From positions 124,001-188,000 of the forward strand of contig JAMYHL010000061.1 of assembly GCA_025531455.1 (NCBI GenBank): 64,000 nucleotides of DNA, read 5' to 3'. The notes beneath the pieces were generated by a model, which searched no databases, was not told the origin of the DNA, and saw nothing but the letters and a program-made list of their open reading frames with translations. The stretch's first letter is position 1; each line of letters opens with the position of its first letter. A program made the translations under genes and the position numbers. Source of the stretch: Apiotrichum sp. Y4204 (lineage: Eukaryota; Basidiomycota; Tremellomycetes; Trichosporonales; Trichosporonaceae). Positions 10,601 through 21,653 of the stretch are shown piece after piece.

Positions 10601-11814
10601 GGTACACGGGGGAGGGTGTTACGTGTGTGTGTACGTGTAGCGTTAGCGCCTTTTTTGCTCTTTTCTTTCTGCTTTTTTTCTCCGTTTCCCACCGGGATCC
10701 CATGCCGCCATTACCGCAACTAGGTCTAGCAATAGCGTGCACCTAGCCGTGGCACCGGGGTGTGCCACACATTCGCCAACAGCCAGTAGTAAGATGCAAT
10801 GCGCGATGCATGCAAATGCGCGCGCATGCACGTTGTAGTGCAGCACGCAGCGCGCATGGGTGCCGCTACCCGTGCGCAATTCAGGCCTCGTATGCCTCGG
10901 AACCAAGACGCGGTATGAGACACTCGAGAAGAGGTGAGAGATCGCACGCCACCCAATTTGTTTGATTTCTGCTCTTGTTGTACAGTACTTGTGTATATTT
11001 TTCCCGATTTTCTGGATTTTTCCACATTTTTCTCCTATTTTCTGGTGATCTGATCTGAATCTTTGGTGGTTTGTTGGCAAAAAAGCCGAGGGATGAACAG
11101 AGGCTCCGAAGTCCTCCTCCCATCTCATGTCATCATCAAGGTTATCTGGCTCTCAGGGCGAGGGGGGGGGGAGGAGAGAGCGAGAGAGGTCTGGCTCGCG
11201 GCTGTGGCGTCGTCACTGCATGCCGGGCAGTATCGGTCTGTTCGGCCTGGTCGGCGCGGTCGGCCCAGTCGCGGCGCGAGGCGGATGGGCGAGCTCCCAC
11301 GCATCCTCCATCTGGCATCACCCTCCTTGTGCCTCGAGCCCTCGCGCCTGGCCTTGTCTCTGGACCTCTGTCTCTCACTGGATCTCTGCACTCTGCATCT
11401 CTGTCATGCTCGCCACGTAGCAGGCTGCCGGATAAGCACACACTCCAGGGCGGCCGGGCAGAGGGCGCGGCGCGAAGGACCTTTGCCGCAGCCGTTCTTT
11501 CAGGGACGGGGGCCTCTCAAGAGTGCCCTTTGGACTTTTACGCGCAATCTGAGACACACCTTTGTTGTGGAGTGGAGAAAGAGAGAGAGACTGTGGTAGT
11601 GTGTGCTCGACGTCGACATCTCTCTCGAGTCCCACGCCATTACACCCACTGCTCTGCTGTCCTTTTCTCGTACATCTATCTCTCCTCTTCTCTTCTCTTC
11701 TCCCATCCTCACTTTACGTTTATTTATACAGACTCTTCTCTGTTTCTTCTTCTTTCTCTCTTCCTCCTTTCTCTCACTCTCTCGCCACCCTCTCCACAAC
11801 ACAAAAAAGTCACA
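7679..11814. other. 4.1 kb gene-free region upstream of the perilipin-like gene
   Basis: No reading frame here has a recognisable domain, plausible splicing or conserved motif. The longest open frames (up to about 197 codons) look like chance in GC-rich DNA. The stretch contains short direct repeats, for example a GCAGCGCC repeat near 9161-9183, CCCTCCTG repeats near 10040, and a heptamer array at 10486-10527. A T-rich tract lies at about 10990-11050. A long pyrimidine-rich tract at about 11640-11800, just before the next ATG, is typical of a strongly expressed fungal promoter or 5' UTR. Non-coding RNA cannot be excluded. Confidence 0.6.
10486..10527. repeat. Tandem TTGTAGC heptamer array
   Basis: Six consecutive 7-bp units are variants of TTGTAGC (TTGTAGG, TTGTAGC, TTGTAGC, CTGTAGT, TTGTAGC, TTGCAGT). 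It lies in the gene-free region. No function is recognised. Confidence 0.85.
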
Positions 11815-12954
11815 ATGGCCGCCACCACCCAGCAGCAGCCCAACGGCGTTCCCAGTGAGTATCCCGCACCAGCAAGCACCCCGCTGCACGTCGCATGGAG
11901 CTTGCCATCAGCCAGACGCTCGTCGTCGTTCTCCATGCCGTGCGCGCCGCTTGCTGCGCTCGCACTGCCGCCCTCGCTAACCCCAGACTTCAAGATTGTC
12001 GAGCGCCTCGACTCGGTCCCCGTCGTCCACGACTCGCTCGCCTACGCCGAGTCGCTCATCAACTCGACCCAGCTCACCTCGAACCTCTACCAGACCGCTG
12101 TCAACCTCGCCACCCGCTCCGTCGAGGTTGCGTCCCCCGTCATCCAGCGCGCCAAGCCCCTCATCGAGTCGGCTGACGGCCTTGCTGTCGCCACCTTTGA
12201 CCGCGTCGAGGCCACCTTCCCGATCATCAAGACTCCCACTGCCGACGTTCCCGGCGTCAAGCAGGCTCGTGCCGTCTACGATGCTGTGAGTCTTCCCACG
12301 AGATGGGAGGGAGATGGATCCCCGCATGACGTGCAGGGCTGCACGCCCGTAGACCCAGGGTGGATCCCTGGGAACCCTCTCTTGCGGTGATCATTCCCCG
12401 CCCCCCGTTCATGTTGCGGTCGTTTTTTTTTACTAACCCCGCAGCGCGTCGCCCCTCTCATGCAGCAGGCGCAGCCCGTGATCCAGGAGGTCATCAACAA
12501 GACCACCGCGATCAACAACCAGCTCGGCGCCACCGCGTCGTCGGCCATCCAGCACTCGACCGAGTTCGGCCACCACCTCTCCGAGCAGCTCCACGTCCTC
12601 ACCGAGCAGGGCAAGGAGCTCCCTCACCAGCTCCTTGAGGGCCTCACAAAGGTCACCAACGACGTCAAGCAGATTGTCCTCGCCAAGGACGGCACCGTCC
12701 AGGAGAAGACCAACAAGCTGATGTCGTACGTCATCGACCAGGTCAAGCCCATCGTCGACGACATCTACCGCCACGTTGTCGGCGCCACCAAGGCCGCCGA
12801 GGACAAGGCCGTTGAGACCAACGAGACTGTCAAGGCCGGCGCCGAGAAGGCCACCGAGAAGGCCAAGCAGGCCCAGCAGGCACCCAAGCAGAAGAAGGCC
12901 GCCGCCCCGGCTGCCGAGAAGCCCGCCGCCGAGAAGCCCTCTAACCACGCCTAA
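11815..12954 (+). CDS. Perilipin-like lipid droplet protein
   Basis: This protein probably coats lipid droplets and controls access of lipases, as do fungal perilipin homologues (Mpl1, Cap20, Ldp1). Exons 11815-11854, 11987-12285 and 12445-12954 give 282 residues. The N-terminal half has PAT/perilipin-type amphipathic helices. The most telling stretch is SADGLAVATFDRVEATFPII followed by KTPTADV, which follows the family's 'adel.d.gLd.le..fP.l..PT' signature. The rest is amphipathic helix (QAQPVIQEVINKTTAI, VNLATRSVEVASPVIQRAKP) and a Lys/Ala/Pro-rich tail from about residue 230. There is no signal peptide or TM segment, as expected for a droplet-surface protein. The large upstream region and CT-rich leader suggest strong or regulated expression; that is inference. 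Codon choice is strongly biased to C-ending codons, which fits high expression. Confidence 0.8.
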
Positions 12955-13718
12955 GCGTGTGTAGCTGGCTCTCTGTCTCGTTTCTCCTAGACTAGTTTTT
13001 CCCTTCCTCTGTGTTATAGATGCGCTAATGACTGTTGACCGAGATCCCCCCGCCTACGGCGACTTCTTTGTACCCCATAAATGCAGTGATATCTGAATGG
13101 TGTGCATGCGGAACGTGCAGTGGCAAGCCGCAGTGGCAAAAGATAACGAGCGGACTAGTCAGGCCGTGGAACAGTCCCTATCAATTGCATGAAATGCGGA
13201 CAATCGCAACTACCGAGGACAAAGATAGCCATCAAGGGAAGCTCACTTGCCACCACACTGACGAATTGGATGCGTGTTGTTTGGACAGAAGCATGCGTGG
13301 GTGTGTTGATCGTGGTTAACTTCTTGCTGCTTCTTGCCAACAGATTGCAACCAGATTGCACGTCCATTGCATCAAAAGAAAAAAAAAAAATAGGCCACGA
13401 AGGCAAAAGTGGCTGCGGATCTGTACAGGCAATCAAAAAAGAAAAAGGAAAAGAGCGCATCATCGCCACGCGATGATCGGGGATAGTCGGGGCGATCGGA
13501 AACGACGTCCACGAACATTCCATGGTGATCCTGAAAGAAGCCCAAAGCACGTGACCTTTTTCGCATGGATACCACGCTAGTGTGAAAGTTGATCGACGCG
13601 ATATTGACGGATCTGCGCTTGCTTCACTAGACCTCCACCCTCGCGCCGAAAAACAACCCAGACGCGTCGACAATAAGTCCAACTTGTCATCAACACCCAC
13701 CTCGCACACAAACCCACA
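12955..13718. other. Intergenic region between perilipin-like gene and RNase H2C gene
   Basis: This holds the 3' flank of the perilipin-like gene and the promoter of the RNase H2C gene. It includes an A-run near 13377-13390 and AT-rich patches. No gene or structured RNA is visible. Confidence 0.55.
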
Positions 13719-14864
13719 ATGATAATCCTAACCCCCTCCTCGCCGCTTCCCGACGCAGAAGCGCTGCAGCTCCTCCCCTTTCGCCTCGCCCCTCTTCCCG
13801 CCCGCGCGCCGATAAAGCACTATTTCCACGGCACGTTCCGCGGCCGCGCGCTCGTTCCGCAGCGCATCGACGTTCCGGACGGGTACGAGGGTGTGATCCT
13901 CCGCGCGTCGGGGGGCCCGAATTCCAACCCGAACTCAAACTCGAACATTGGACACATGCCGCTGACACCCGCGCCGTCGACAGCTTCCGCCTCTTCGCGG
14001 GCACGTGGGGCGGGACAGGTCGCGCTCTCTCGTCCCCGGCGCGCGGCGCGTGCGAGGGTGAGGCGCGTCGCTATGGACGATGACGAGGAGGAGGAGGAGG
14101 AGCGGCCCGCGAAGCGCACGAGGGCTGCGCTTCGTCATGCCTCGGCTCCGCGAGAGGAAACAGTGGACGCGACGATGGAGACGTCTGAGGAAGTCGAGAA
14201 GCAGACGCCCGTACCGGTGAACGAGACGCAGAAGGCGGAGATCGATGAGCCTGTGCTCGAGACTGGAGCAAAGCCCGAAACCGAGGAACAAGCGCAAACT
14301 CCCCACACAGAGTCGTGTTCCGAGACCCCGACCGAGACGAACTCGCAGACGGCCCCTGATGACCTGATGCCCACGGTCCCCGGAAGCACCACGATCGACG
14401 CGCCCTCCACCGCATCCGCACCCGAGCCCGAACCCGCCTCAGCTCCCCGGTTCGCAGCGGACGGCACGCCCGCGCGCGTCCTTGCGCCCGTTGCACGCTT
14501 TGAGGCGTTTACGCTCTGGACGCCGGATGCGGGGATCGCGGGGTTTGTACAGGATGAGCTTGAGAGAAGGGGGGTGGAGGCGGAGGAGGGGCAGGCGGAG
14601 GACAAGGCAGATGGGGAGGTCAAGGAGGAGACGGATCCGAAAGAGAATGTTGATGCCAAAGAGGCGCCAGCACCAGTAACAGCACCAACAACGTCCCTCC
14701 AGCGCGGGTGGTGGCGGCAGGGCGGGGCGGGCGAGGGCGGCGACGAGTTTGTGCGCGCGCTCGGCGAGTGGCTTGGTCTCGGGGAGATTGTGGGTTGATT
14801 GATGGTTTTGCGAATGCTGACGACAGATCCATGCGCCCTGTTATCCGCACGAGGATGACGACTA
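13719..14864 (+). CDS. Ribonuclease H2 subunit C (Rnh203-like)
   Basis: This is a non-catalytic subunit of the trimeric RNase H2, which removes ribonucleotides from DNA and degrades RNA:DNA hybrids in the nucleus. Two exons (13719-14789, 14826-14864; 36-nt intron) give 369 residues. The N-terminal block ALQLLPFRL ... KHYFHGTFRGRALVPQRIDV with GYEGVIL matches the RNASEH2C beta-barrel (LLPCxI ... FRGRxLxGxxxxLPxGYxG). The C-terminal block RFEAFTLWTPD plus EFVRALGEWLGLGEIIHAPC matches FDRFTxWG ... W..LAxxIH. The last exon is needed to complete the IH(A/S) ending. Between the blocks lies an unusually long insertion of roughly 200 residues rich in Glu, Ala, Thr and Pro, with an acidic DDDEEEEEE run followed by a basic RPAKRTRAALR. 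It is likely disordered and may carry a nuclear signal. Confidence 0.8.
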
Positions 14865-15103
14865 GGCGTGGACAACGTACGTCGCGCCGTGTGCGGTCAG
14901 GCGTGAGGTGCCGGCCTGTCGGGCTCGTTGACACTTGAAGTGGGACCGTATGAAGTGGCTTTCCACCCCGCAGTCGTCTCGCGATATCGTCCCAGCCTGT
15001 AATGCATCACTGTACCCATCCGTGATCCTGCCTCTATACCCGCTGCAGCTGCTTTGATCAACGGTCGATGCAAAATGAGATGTGTCATGCAAGAGTACAA
15101 CAA

Positions 15104-17510
15104 CTACCACGCCAGCCGCTCGGACTTGGCGCCGGGCACGAGCGCACAACTGACAGCGGCCATTTCCGCATAGAGCCCCGTGAACGCCTCGTGTTCGCCA
15201 GTCTTTGCCGCCTCGATCTCGGCATAGCGCACGACGCCGCCTGGCCCGCGCAGATCCAGCGCCGCGACTGTGCGCGTGCGCACGCCACGGCGCACCACCT
15301 CAGCGACATCGCGCACCTCGTCGCGCTCGAGGTAGAATGTCTCGCCGGCGTACAGCACACTCAGCGGGGGAGCGAGGACGGCTGCCTCGGACGCCGCGAG
15401 CGGCGGCATCGGGCGCGGCGCGGCGGTCACATCGACGTCGACGTCGACTTCGTCCGTCCCCTTCACCACCTCTCTCTCCGGCTCACCCCAGAAGTCGTCC
15501 TCGTTCACCTCTGGTACCACCTGGGCGTCTGGCCCCGTCCCGCGGCGCAGGGCCGCGAGGTCCGAGAGAGGCACGTCGCGCGCGCTCGGGTTCGCGTGTA
15601 CGTGTGCGAAGAAGACGCCCAGCTCGGGGGGTACTTCGCTCTGCGGGAGGGCGCGGGCTGTGCGCGCGAGGACGCGCGCGTCGATGGGCCGTTCCGGGAG
15701 GAGCACGTCGGTGGGCTTTTCGGCGGAAACGGAAAAGCTCAACAGCATGTTTCCTGCTGCGGACGCGGCGGACGCCGGCCTGTCGTCGCCCAGGAGCGCG
15801 TGGATGCTGTCAATCTTGAAATCGTCCTCTGCCTCGCCTTGCGCCACCATCGAAGGGAGCATGTCGTCCAGCTTCTGGAACCACGCCGGTCCCGGGGCCT
15901 CGGGCGTGGCCACTTCACGGACCTCGGGCTCGTACGAGTACGAGACGACGAGGCGGTCGCTTGCCCCTGCGCGGCGGTACGTGACTGTCCGGGTGCGAAT
16001 GATCCCTGCGGGAATCACGTCGCGGATGAGCACGGGCGGGACGGCAGGGCAGAAGAGCGGCGGCGGCATGTCGGCCCACGGGCCCTGTGCGTCGAGCGGC
16101 CACGCGCCCTTGATCGGCGGGGTGAGCATGCTGTTTCCGTCACTTGGGGAGAGGAGGTGGCCGAAGCGCACTATAACGGATGGAGTGGCGCCACTGACGC
16201 CGCGGAGAGAGGCGAGCGCGCCGTCCACCAGGGATAAGAGGGAGCCTTCCGCCGTGACCGTATTTGTGTCGAGAGAGACGATGGCCGATGACGCGAGCTC
16301 CGCTTCGCGCTGCCGGCCCTCGCGCTCCCCGGGCCCTTCGTTGGCACGCACAGTCGTGAGGCGGAAGAGCGGACGCCCACCCGCGATCGCAGCCGTGTCC
16401 CACGGCAGCGGCGACGACATGGAGGGGTGGTGCGGCGTGAGCGCGTAATATGTGTCCGAGCCGTTTGGCTGCGCCGGGGCTAGCGAGGCAGCGAGCGGGG
16501 GGTGCGGCGCCATCGCCTTGGCCGCCACAGCGAGGGCCATGCCGCGCGCGCGCTGCGCGTCCGCCATGCTCGGTGCCGTCGCGATAAACGCCCCCTTTGG
16601 CGTCTGCTCGACACATGCGCCCGTTGCCGTCGAGATGGCCCACAGCGTCGCGGGGGGCGGCACAAAGTCGAGCATCTCGCTGGGCGTCCACTCGAGCCGT
16701 GCGTACAGTTTGCGCCGATAGTGGAAGAAGCGCTCCACCTCGTCGAGCACCGCCGGGGTCGCAGTCACGTTGAACGCGTACATCCCCGGCTGCTCCATCA
16801 TCTGCACCGAAACGCGGAGGCCGGGAAAGCCTGCGAGCCAGTCCGTCGCCGCGCGGTCGCGGTTAAGAAGGAACACCTCGGCCGTGGTGAGGAAGATATC
16901 TGCGATTAGAACGAGTATCTCTAAAGTGGGTGCAATGGATCCCGCACCCACCTTTGGTATGGGGCTCAAACTTCTCCGGGGACACAGGGACGATCCAGTT
17001 GTAGCGGTCGAGGAGTTTCTGGATGATATCGGCCTTGCGGTCGGATCTGTTGACACTAATGGGGTTCTCGAGCTTGCCCGCAATATTGACAAGCTGGGAG
17101 CGCACAAACGCATTGTCCACTGCGTTGACAAGCTTGGCGTGGATGCGGGGGTACGTCGGCTTGGTGACGATGGGCTCGTTGAGGGGGATGAACTGCTCAA
17201 AGTCCGCGACTCCGGGCTCGAAGCTCACACTGGCTGTGTCGGACGGCGCCAACCCTGCCCTTTCCGCTGCGGCGACCTCTGCCATCTCCCCGCCCAGACC
17301 CTCCTTGAACGCCTGCGCACGCCGCATCGCCGCGCGCCGCTCCGGCGTCATCCCCTTGGCAAACCGCGGCTTAAACTTGGTGGACCGCGTTGAGGGTGTG
17401 GCCGATATGCTCTGTGCTGCGGAGGTGCTGAATGCCGCCGAAGAGGGCTGTCCCGCCACTCGCGGGACGCAAGCGCACAGCCGCGCAGGTCGTCCTCGGA
17501 GCGCGAGCAT
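15104..17510 (-). CDS. Mitochondrial Sls1-like protein (inner-membrane-bound regulator family)
   Basis: Two exons (16952-17510, 15104-16899; 52-nt intron) encode 784 residues. The first about 35 residues (MLALRGRPARLCACVPRVAG and following) resemble a mitochondrial presequence. The region NAFVRSQLVNIAGKLE ... RSDRKADIIQKLLDRYNW has a SAP/LEM-like helix-turn pattern. It is followed by DIFLTTAEVFLLNRDRAATDWLAGFPGLRVSV. That order resembles fungal Sls1, which couples mitochondrial transcription and translation at the inner membrane. The long C-terminal part is not recognisable to me apart from a final acidic, Val/Ala-rich portion. I see no enzyme motif. The identification rests on domain order and targeting, so it is tentative. 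It is divergent from ERG25, with 1 kb between starts containing a CTGATC cluster. Confidence 0.5.
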
Positions 17511-18521
17511 GCTGGGTACGTAGGGGACGGTGTTGTCAATGGCAGTGGCGATGGCGATGGCGATAGCGATGGCTCATATTTTTCCACAGATGGCAGTGGT
17601 TTAGAAAATCCAAAGGTGATCGCGGAGATCGAACGTTCTCCGCAGGGGAAGGACCTGCCACGTGCTGATCTTGTTTGAGCCGGGAGCCTCCCCTTGCTCC
17701 CCTTGCGCCCCTGCACCCCCTCTCTCCAGATCTCCAGGGGGATCAACTTGCTGATCATCGCTCTGATCATTATGGCGATTAGCGCTGATGCCGATCAGAG
17801 GGAAATGCTAGAAGACGTCGCAGATCAGTGTTCCATCGCCGATCAGTGAACAAGTGGTTGACGCGAGCCTTAGCCGCCCAGAGACGCTCATCTTGCAATG
17901 GATGTCAAATGTGAATCAGCTTGGAAAATGAGTCCTAGCTGGATGAAGAGCAGTGCAACGCTCCACATCCCATGGCACCTCCACGGAGAACAGCACGAAG
18001 CCCGCAGTTCTTGCGGTCGGACTTGGCCCCTATCGCCACGTGGGCGCTCCGGCCGAAGCCATTGTCGCGGCAGGAGAGCCCAGACAATTCGAGGTCGTAC
18101 CAGGTCGTACCATCGTTTGATCTGGGGTAGTCCCGATTTCAGGAACACTCTGTTGGGTGGCATCGTAAGATTGTTTTTTTGTGCGTGCCATTTTTTTCTG
18201 CCAGCGACTTTCTGGGTAGTGGGGTGGGGGGTGAAACGAGACGCCGCGCCGCGCATACCTTGCACCGTCGGATCCGTGTCCTGCTGGCGCGTACCCTGCT
18301 CACTCTTAATTATCTCTCCATTCCTCCATCAGCTATCTTTCTCTTGTCGCTCCTTTTTTTTTTGTTGCTCGCCGCTGTCTCGAAAGCACAGACAGACCGC
18401 AACTCGCAGATATCACCTAGATAGCTAGATACCTAGAGTTGGGACACACCTCGGCACACGCCCCGTCCGACAGACGCGAAGACCCATCGATCACCACCTC
18501 CTTCCCCCACCCCATCCCACC
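17511..18521. other. Divergent promoter region, Sls1-like / ERG25
   Basis: No coding potential is seen. The left half carries repeated CTGATC/GATCAG hexamers. The right half has T-runs (18172-18180, 18352-18365) and a CT-rich leader before ERG25. ATCACCACCT at 18489-18498 loosely resembles a sterol regulatory element, but it lies only about 25 bp from the ATG and is probably in the transcript. Confidence 0.5.
17665..17846. promoter_or_regulatory. Cluster of six CTGATC/GATCAG hexamers
   Basis: CTGATC occurs at 17665, 17751 and 17763, and its complement GATCAG at 17793, 17823 and 17841: six copies in 182 bp. About 0.1 would be expected by chance at even base composition. The cluster sits 155-336 bp upstream of the Sls1-like start. 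It may be a binding array for a transcription factor; no factor is identified. Confidence 0.45.
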
Positions 18522-19838
18522 ATGGCCGCCTCAGCAGTCTACTCGACCGCGATGGACTTTCTGTCCAAGCACGCGCCCGGCGTCGCGGAGCAGCTCGTGA
18601 TCACCAACGCGACCACCACCCAGCAGCAGCTGTACGGCGACGTCAACCTCCAGGCGCTCAACTGGTTCGAGCGCCTCTGGGCCGACTACTACATCTACAT
18701 GGGTAACGCCATTCTCGCCACTGGCCTCATGTCGTTCCTCCTCCACGAGGTGAGTATTGTCTCGGCAGGATTGAAGCCGGGAGGGAAAGGAGTGTATGGG
18801 ATCGAGAGCCATTGTTCGCCACCTCGAGTGGCAAGCCTCTTTCCGCCAGCACTTCCCTCGCCTCTCTATGCCAGCTGAACGGGCGGGTCAACACACCCCG
18901 CCTGCTAATCCCGCGACTCACGACTAATTCCAGATTGTCTACTTTGGCCGTGCGCTTCCGTGGCTCGCCATTGACGCGATTCCCTACTTCCACAAGTGGA
19001 AGCTCCAGCCGACGAAGAAGATCACCTCGGCGCAGATCTGGAAGTGCACAAAGGTCGTGCTCCTCACCCACTTCACCTGCGAGGCACCCCTCATTTGGCT
19101 CTTCCACCCCATCTGCTGCTACTTTGGCATGGCGACGTACGAGGTTCCGTTCTCGCCCATCTGGCTTATGGCCGCCCAGATTGCCTTCTTCTTTGTGTTT
19201 GAGGACATGTTCCACTACTGGTGAGTGTGATGTCGCCCCGGGTGCATGGGCCATCGAGTCCAGACGGCGTGCGCCCTCAGTGCCCTTCTCCATTCTTCTC
19301 GCTTACACGCAGGGCACACCGCGCTCTCCACTGGGGTCCCCTCTACAAGAACATCCACAAGCTGCACCACGAGTTCTCCGCCCCTATCGGTCTTGCCGCC
19401 GAGTACGCTCACCCTCTTGAGGTTATGATCCTCGCGCAGGGCACCATATCGGGTCCGTTCCTGTACTGCCTGTTCCGCAACGACCTGCACATCCTTACCG
19501 TCTACATCTGGGTGACGCTCCGTCTCTTCCAGGCCGTCGACGCGCACTCTGGCTACGACTTCCCCTGGTCGCTCCGCCACTGGCTCCCCTTCTGGGCCGG
19601 CGCCGACCACCACGACTTCCACCACATGGCTTTCGTCAACTGCTACTCGACTAGCTTCCGCTGGTGGGACTACTGCCTCGGCACGGACAACAAGTACCAC
19701 GCGTACAAGGAGCGCGTTGCCGCCGCCAAGGCATCTGAGCGCGAGGCTGTCCAGGCCCGTGAGCTCGAGAAGGTCGAGCAGGACGGCCAGGCCGCCGAGC
19801 GCCAGGTCGAGTCGTACGCCAAGACTAAGATGCAGTAA
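18522..19838 (+). CDS. ERG25: Methylsterol monooxygenase (sterol C-4 methyl oxidase)
   Basis: This ER membrane di-iron enzyme oxidises the 4-methyl groups of 4,4-dimethylzymosterol in ergosterol synthesis. Exons 18522-18749, 18934-19220 and 19313-19838 give 346 residues. The fatty-acid-hydroxylase histidine clusters are present: HRALH (about residues 174-178), HKLHH (187-191) and, near the C-terminus, HHDFHH. The NCYSTSFRWWDYCLGTD(N/K) stretch is diagnostic for C-4 methyl oxidases. Several TM helices precede and separate the histidine boxes (LIWLFHPICCYFG, IWLMAAQIAFFFVFEDMFHYW). The C-terminus is a charged helix instead of a clear KKxx signal. Intron 2 interrupts the Trp codon immediately before the first histidine box. 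Its promoter is shared with the Sls1-like gene. Confidence 0.95.
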
Positions 19839-20022
19839 GCGTCTTTTGAGCAACGGCAGAGCCTGTACATGGTGGCCCAGGCAAGTCTTGGGTGGCACCA
19901 AGAGCGGTGTCGCTGGACCCCACGTCCTTCACCCCGCAATCTAGACCCACATAACGTTATACCAACTACATAGACAGTGCCCTGCACTAATGCATCCTGT
20001 ACAAAGATCTTTGGTTTTAAGC

Positions 20023-20746
20023 CTACTCGTAAGCCACGACGCCGACCTGCGCAGGACGCAGCACCCTTCCATGGATGAGCCATCCGGGCTGCCCTTGCTC
20101 AAACACCTCCCCAGGCTTCGGCTCGGTCCCGTTGGAGTTCTTGGGCCCCTCGCCAGCAGGCACAGTCTCTGCCGCTTCCATAGTGTTGGGATCAAACTGC
20201 TTGCCAATGGGGTTTTCCATGGGGACGATGCCCGCCATCTCAAACGTCTTGAGCAGGTCCTTGCGCGTAAGCTCGACGCCGCGGTACAAGTTGCCCTCCG
20301 GCGTGTTCTCCTCCCCCTCCTTGGGCGCAGAAGCACGCTCGAGCGCCTCGTCGAGCATCGCCACCGTGTCCAGCAGGTTGCGAGCAAATGCCGAAATCGC
20401 ATAGTCGGACGCCTTGCGCTTCTCCTCGGCGCCGCGCCGCGCCAAAGTCTGGTAGTCTGCGCGCAGGTATTGCAGGTCTTTCTGCGAGTGTCAGCTGAGA
20501 ACAAATGGACATGCACTCGGACTCGGACTCGGGACTCACGGTCGCCTCCTGGATCTTGGCCTCGAGCTCGGCGACGCGCGCCGCAGCGGCGGATACCTCG
20601 GGAGCAGGCTCCTCGCCGCCATTCTCCTTCTCTGTTGCGGTCGCGTCCTCGGCCTTGTCGGCGTACATCCGCACCGCGCGCGGGCGGGCAGCGAATACGG
20701 GAACAGCCGGGGAGCGCAGAGGGCGGAGCAGGATACGTGTGAGCAT
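20023..20746 (-). CDS. MGE1: Mitochondrial GrpE nucleotide exchange factor
   Basis: Mge1 releases ADP from mitochondrial Hsp70 (Ssc1) during protein import and folding in the matrix. Exons 20540-20746 and 20023-20481 (58-nt intron) give 221 residues. The N-terminus MLTRILLRPLRSPAVPVFAA is a good presequence. A long coiled-coil follows (AARVAELEAKIQEATKDLQYLRADYQTLARRGAEEK), with the GrpE hallmark FARNLLDTVAMLDEAL. The C-terminal beta domain has GVELTRKDLLKTFEMAGI ... PIGKQFDPNTMEA and finishes with HGRVLRPAQVGVVAYE, the conserved R.LRPA.V.V end. The tail is convergent with ERG25; 184 bp separate the stop codons. A CAGTTGTT-type short repeat lies upstream at about 20808-20838. Confidence 0.95.
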
Positions 20747-21556
20747 GGTGGATGGGGTGTGTGTTGAGTGTGGGAATGCGGTGTGCAGTTGTGCACGAGT
20801 TCTGTCGTTCAATTGTTCAGTTGTTCAGTTGTACAGTTGGCGAGCTGCGTTGGCAAGCGCCTTTGTCTCGCCTGAGATGCACAGTGGCACTGACATCAGC
20901 CCCGACGTCATCAGCTATAGGTGGGAATGAACCCTCCACTCGTGTTCCACCCGTTTCGTGGCCATTCTAGAATAACACCTAGAGAGGTGTATGTATTGTT
21001 TGGGCTCTGCGCTCGAGGGCAACCATGCATGAGATCATTATCGTTCCCCGGTGATGCTCTCCCGGAGGAGAGAACCGGTGATACCATCAGAAGACCCACC
21101 ACCGAGGATGTGACCGAGATGGAGCGGAATGCAAACTGAGCCTGGATATTGGGAGATGGGAATACCCGGCATTATATTCCTTGTCCAGTGGCACTCCACT
21201 CCCATCCGTGCTATCCCGATCAATGTCCGCCGTTGACATCACTTTCCTCTCCTCATTCTTTTGACTCGTCGAGTGGCACCGCCGACATCAGATGTCCTGG
21301 TTCTGTTGAGTGACACGCGACATGACCCAATGCGCACTCCGTAGAACAACCCCAAAGTTACATTCGAGAGCGTGGAGATTGACCAGCTCGACGCTGACCG
21401 GGTCAGCAGGACGCCAAAGCCAAGAGACCCTCCGGCACCTTACCTTACAGTGTACTTTCCCGCATGAGCTATCGCGCGCTGGCGGCGCGCACCTCTGACA
21501 TTGAGCTCGACGCCGCGTTTATTCAAAAACGAACTCGGACTCCGAGAGCGAGGTAG
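20747..21556. other. Intergenic region between MGE1 and tRNA-Gly
   Basis: This contains the MGE1 upstream region and sequence leading to the 3' end of the minus-strand tRNA-Gly gene. A run of five A on the plus strand at 21535-21539 (T5 on the minus strand) is the likely RNA polymerase III terminator for that tRNA. No gene is seen. Confidence 0.55.
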
Positions 21557-21653
21557 TACACTAACGGTGATTCGAACACCGGCCGCTTCTTCGAACCGCC
21601 GCGGATGAGCGCGCCATGGAAGAGAAGCATCCTAACCACTAGACTATTAGTGT
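21557..21653 (-). tRNA. tRNA-Gly(UCC) with intron
   Basis: A complete cloverleaf can be folded on the minus strand. The acceptor stem ACACTAA/TTAGTGT has 7 perfect pairs with discriminator A. The D arm includes GTCTAGTGGTTAGGAT. The anticodon stem is CTTCT/AGAAG, and the T arm is CGGTG-TTCGAAT-CACCG. The anticodon loop reads CTTCCA, then an intron of about 25 nt, then A, giving anticodon UCC with the intron at the canonical 37/38 site. Mature length is 72 nt. A first base of A is unusual for tRNA-Gly, which normally starts with G. The pairing of all four stems makes the gene call strong and the isotype fairly strong. Confidence 0.85.

Noticed and set aside
13155..13709. 184-codon minus-strand open frame next to the RNase H2C start
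   Set aside because: No domain; it includes translated A/T homopolymer runs (a poly-Phe stretch) and overlaps the promoter of a well-supported gene.
18489..18498. ATCACCACCT as a sterol regulatory element for ERG25
   Set aside because: It matches the SRE only loosely and lies about 25 bp from the start codon, probably inside the transcript.
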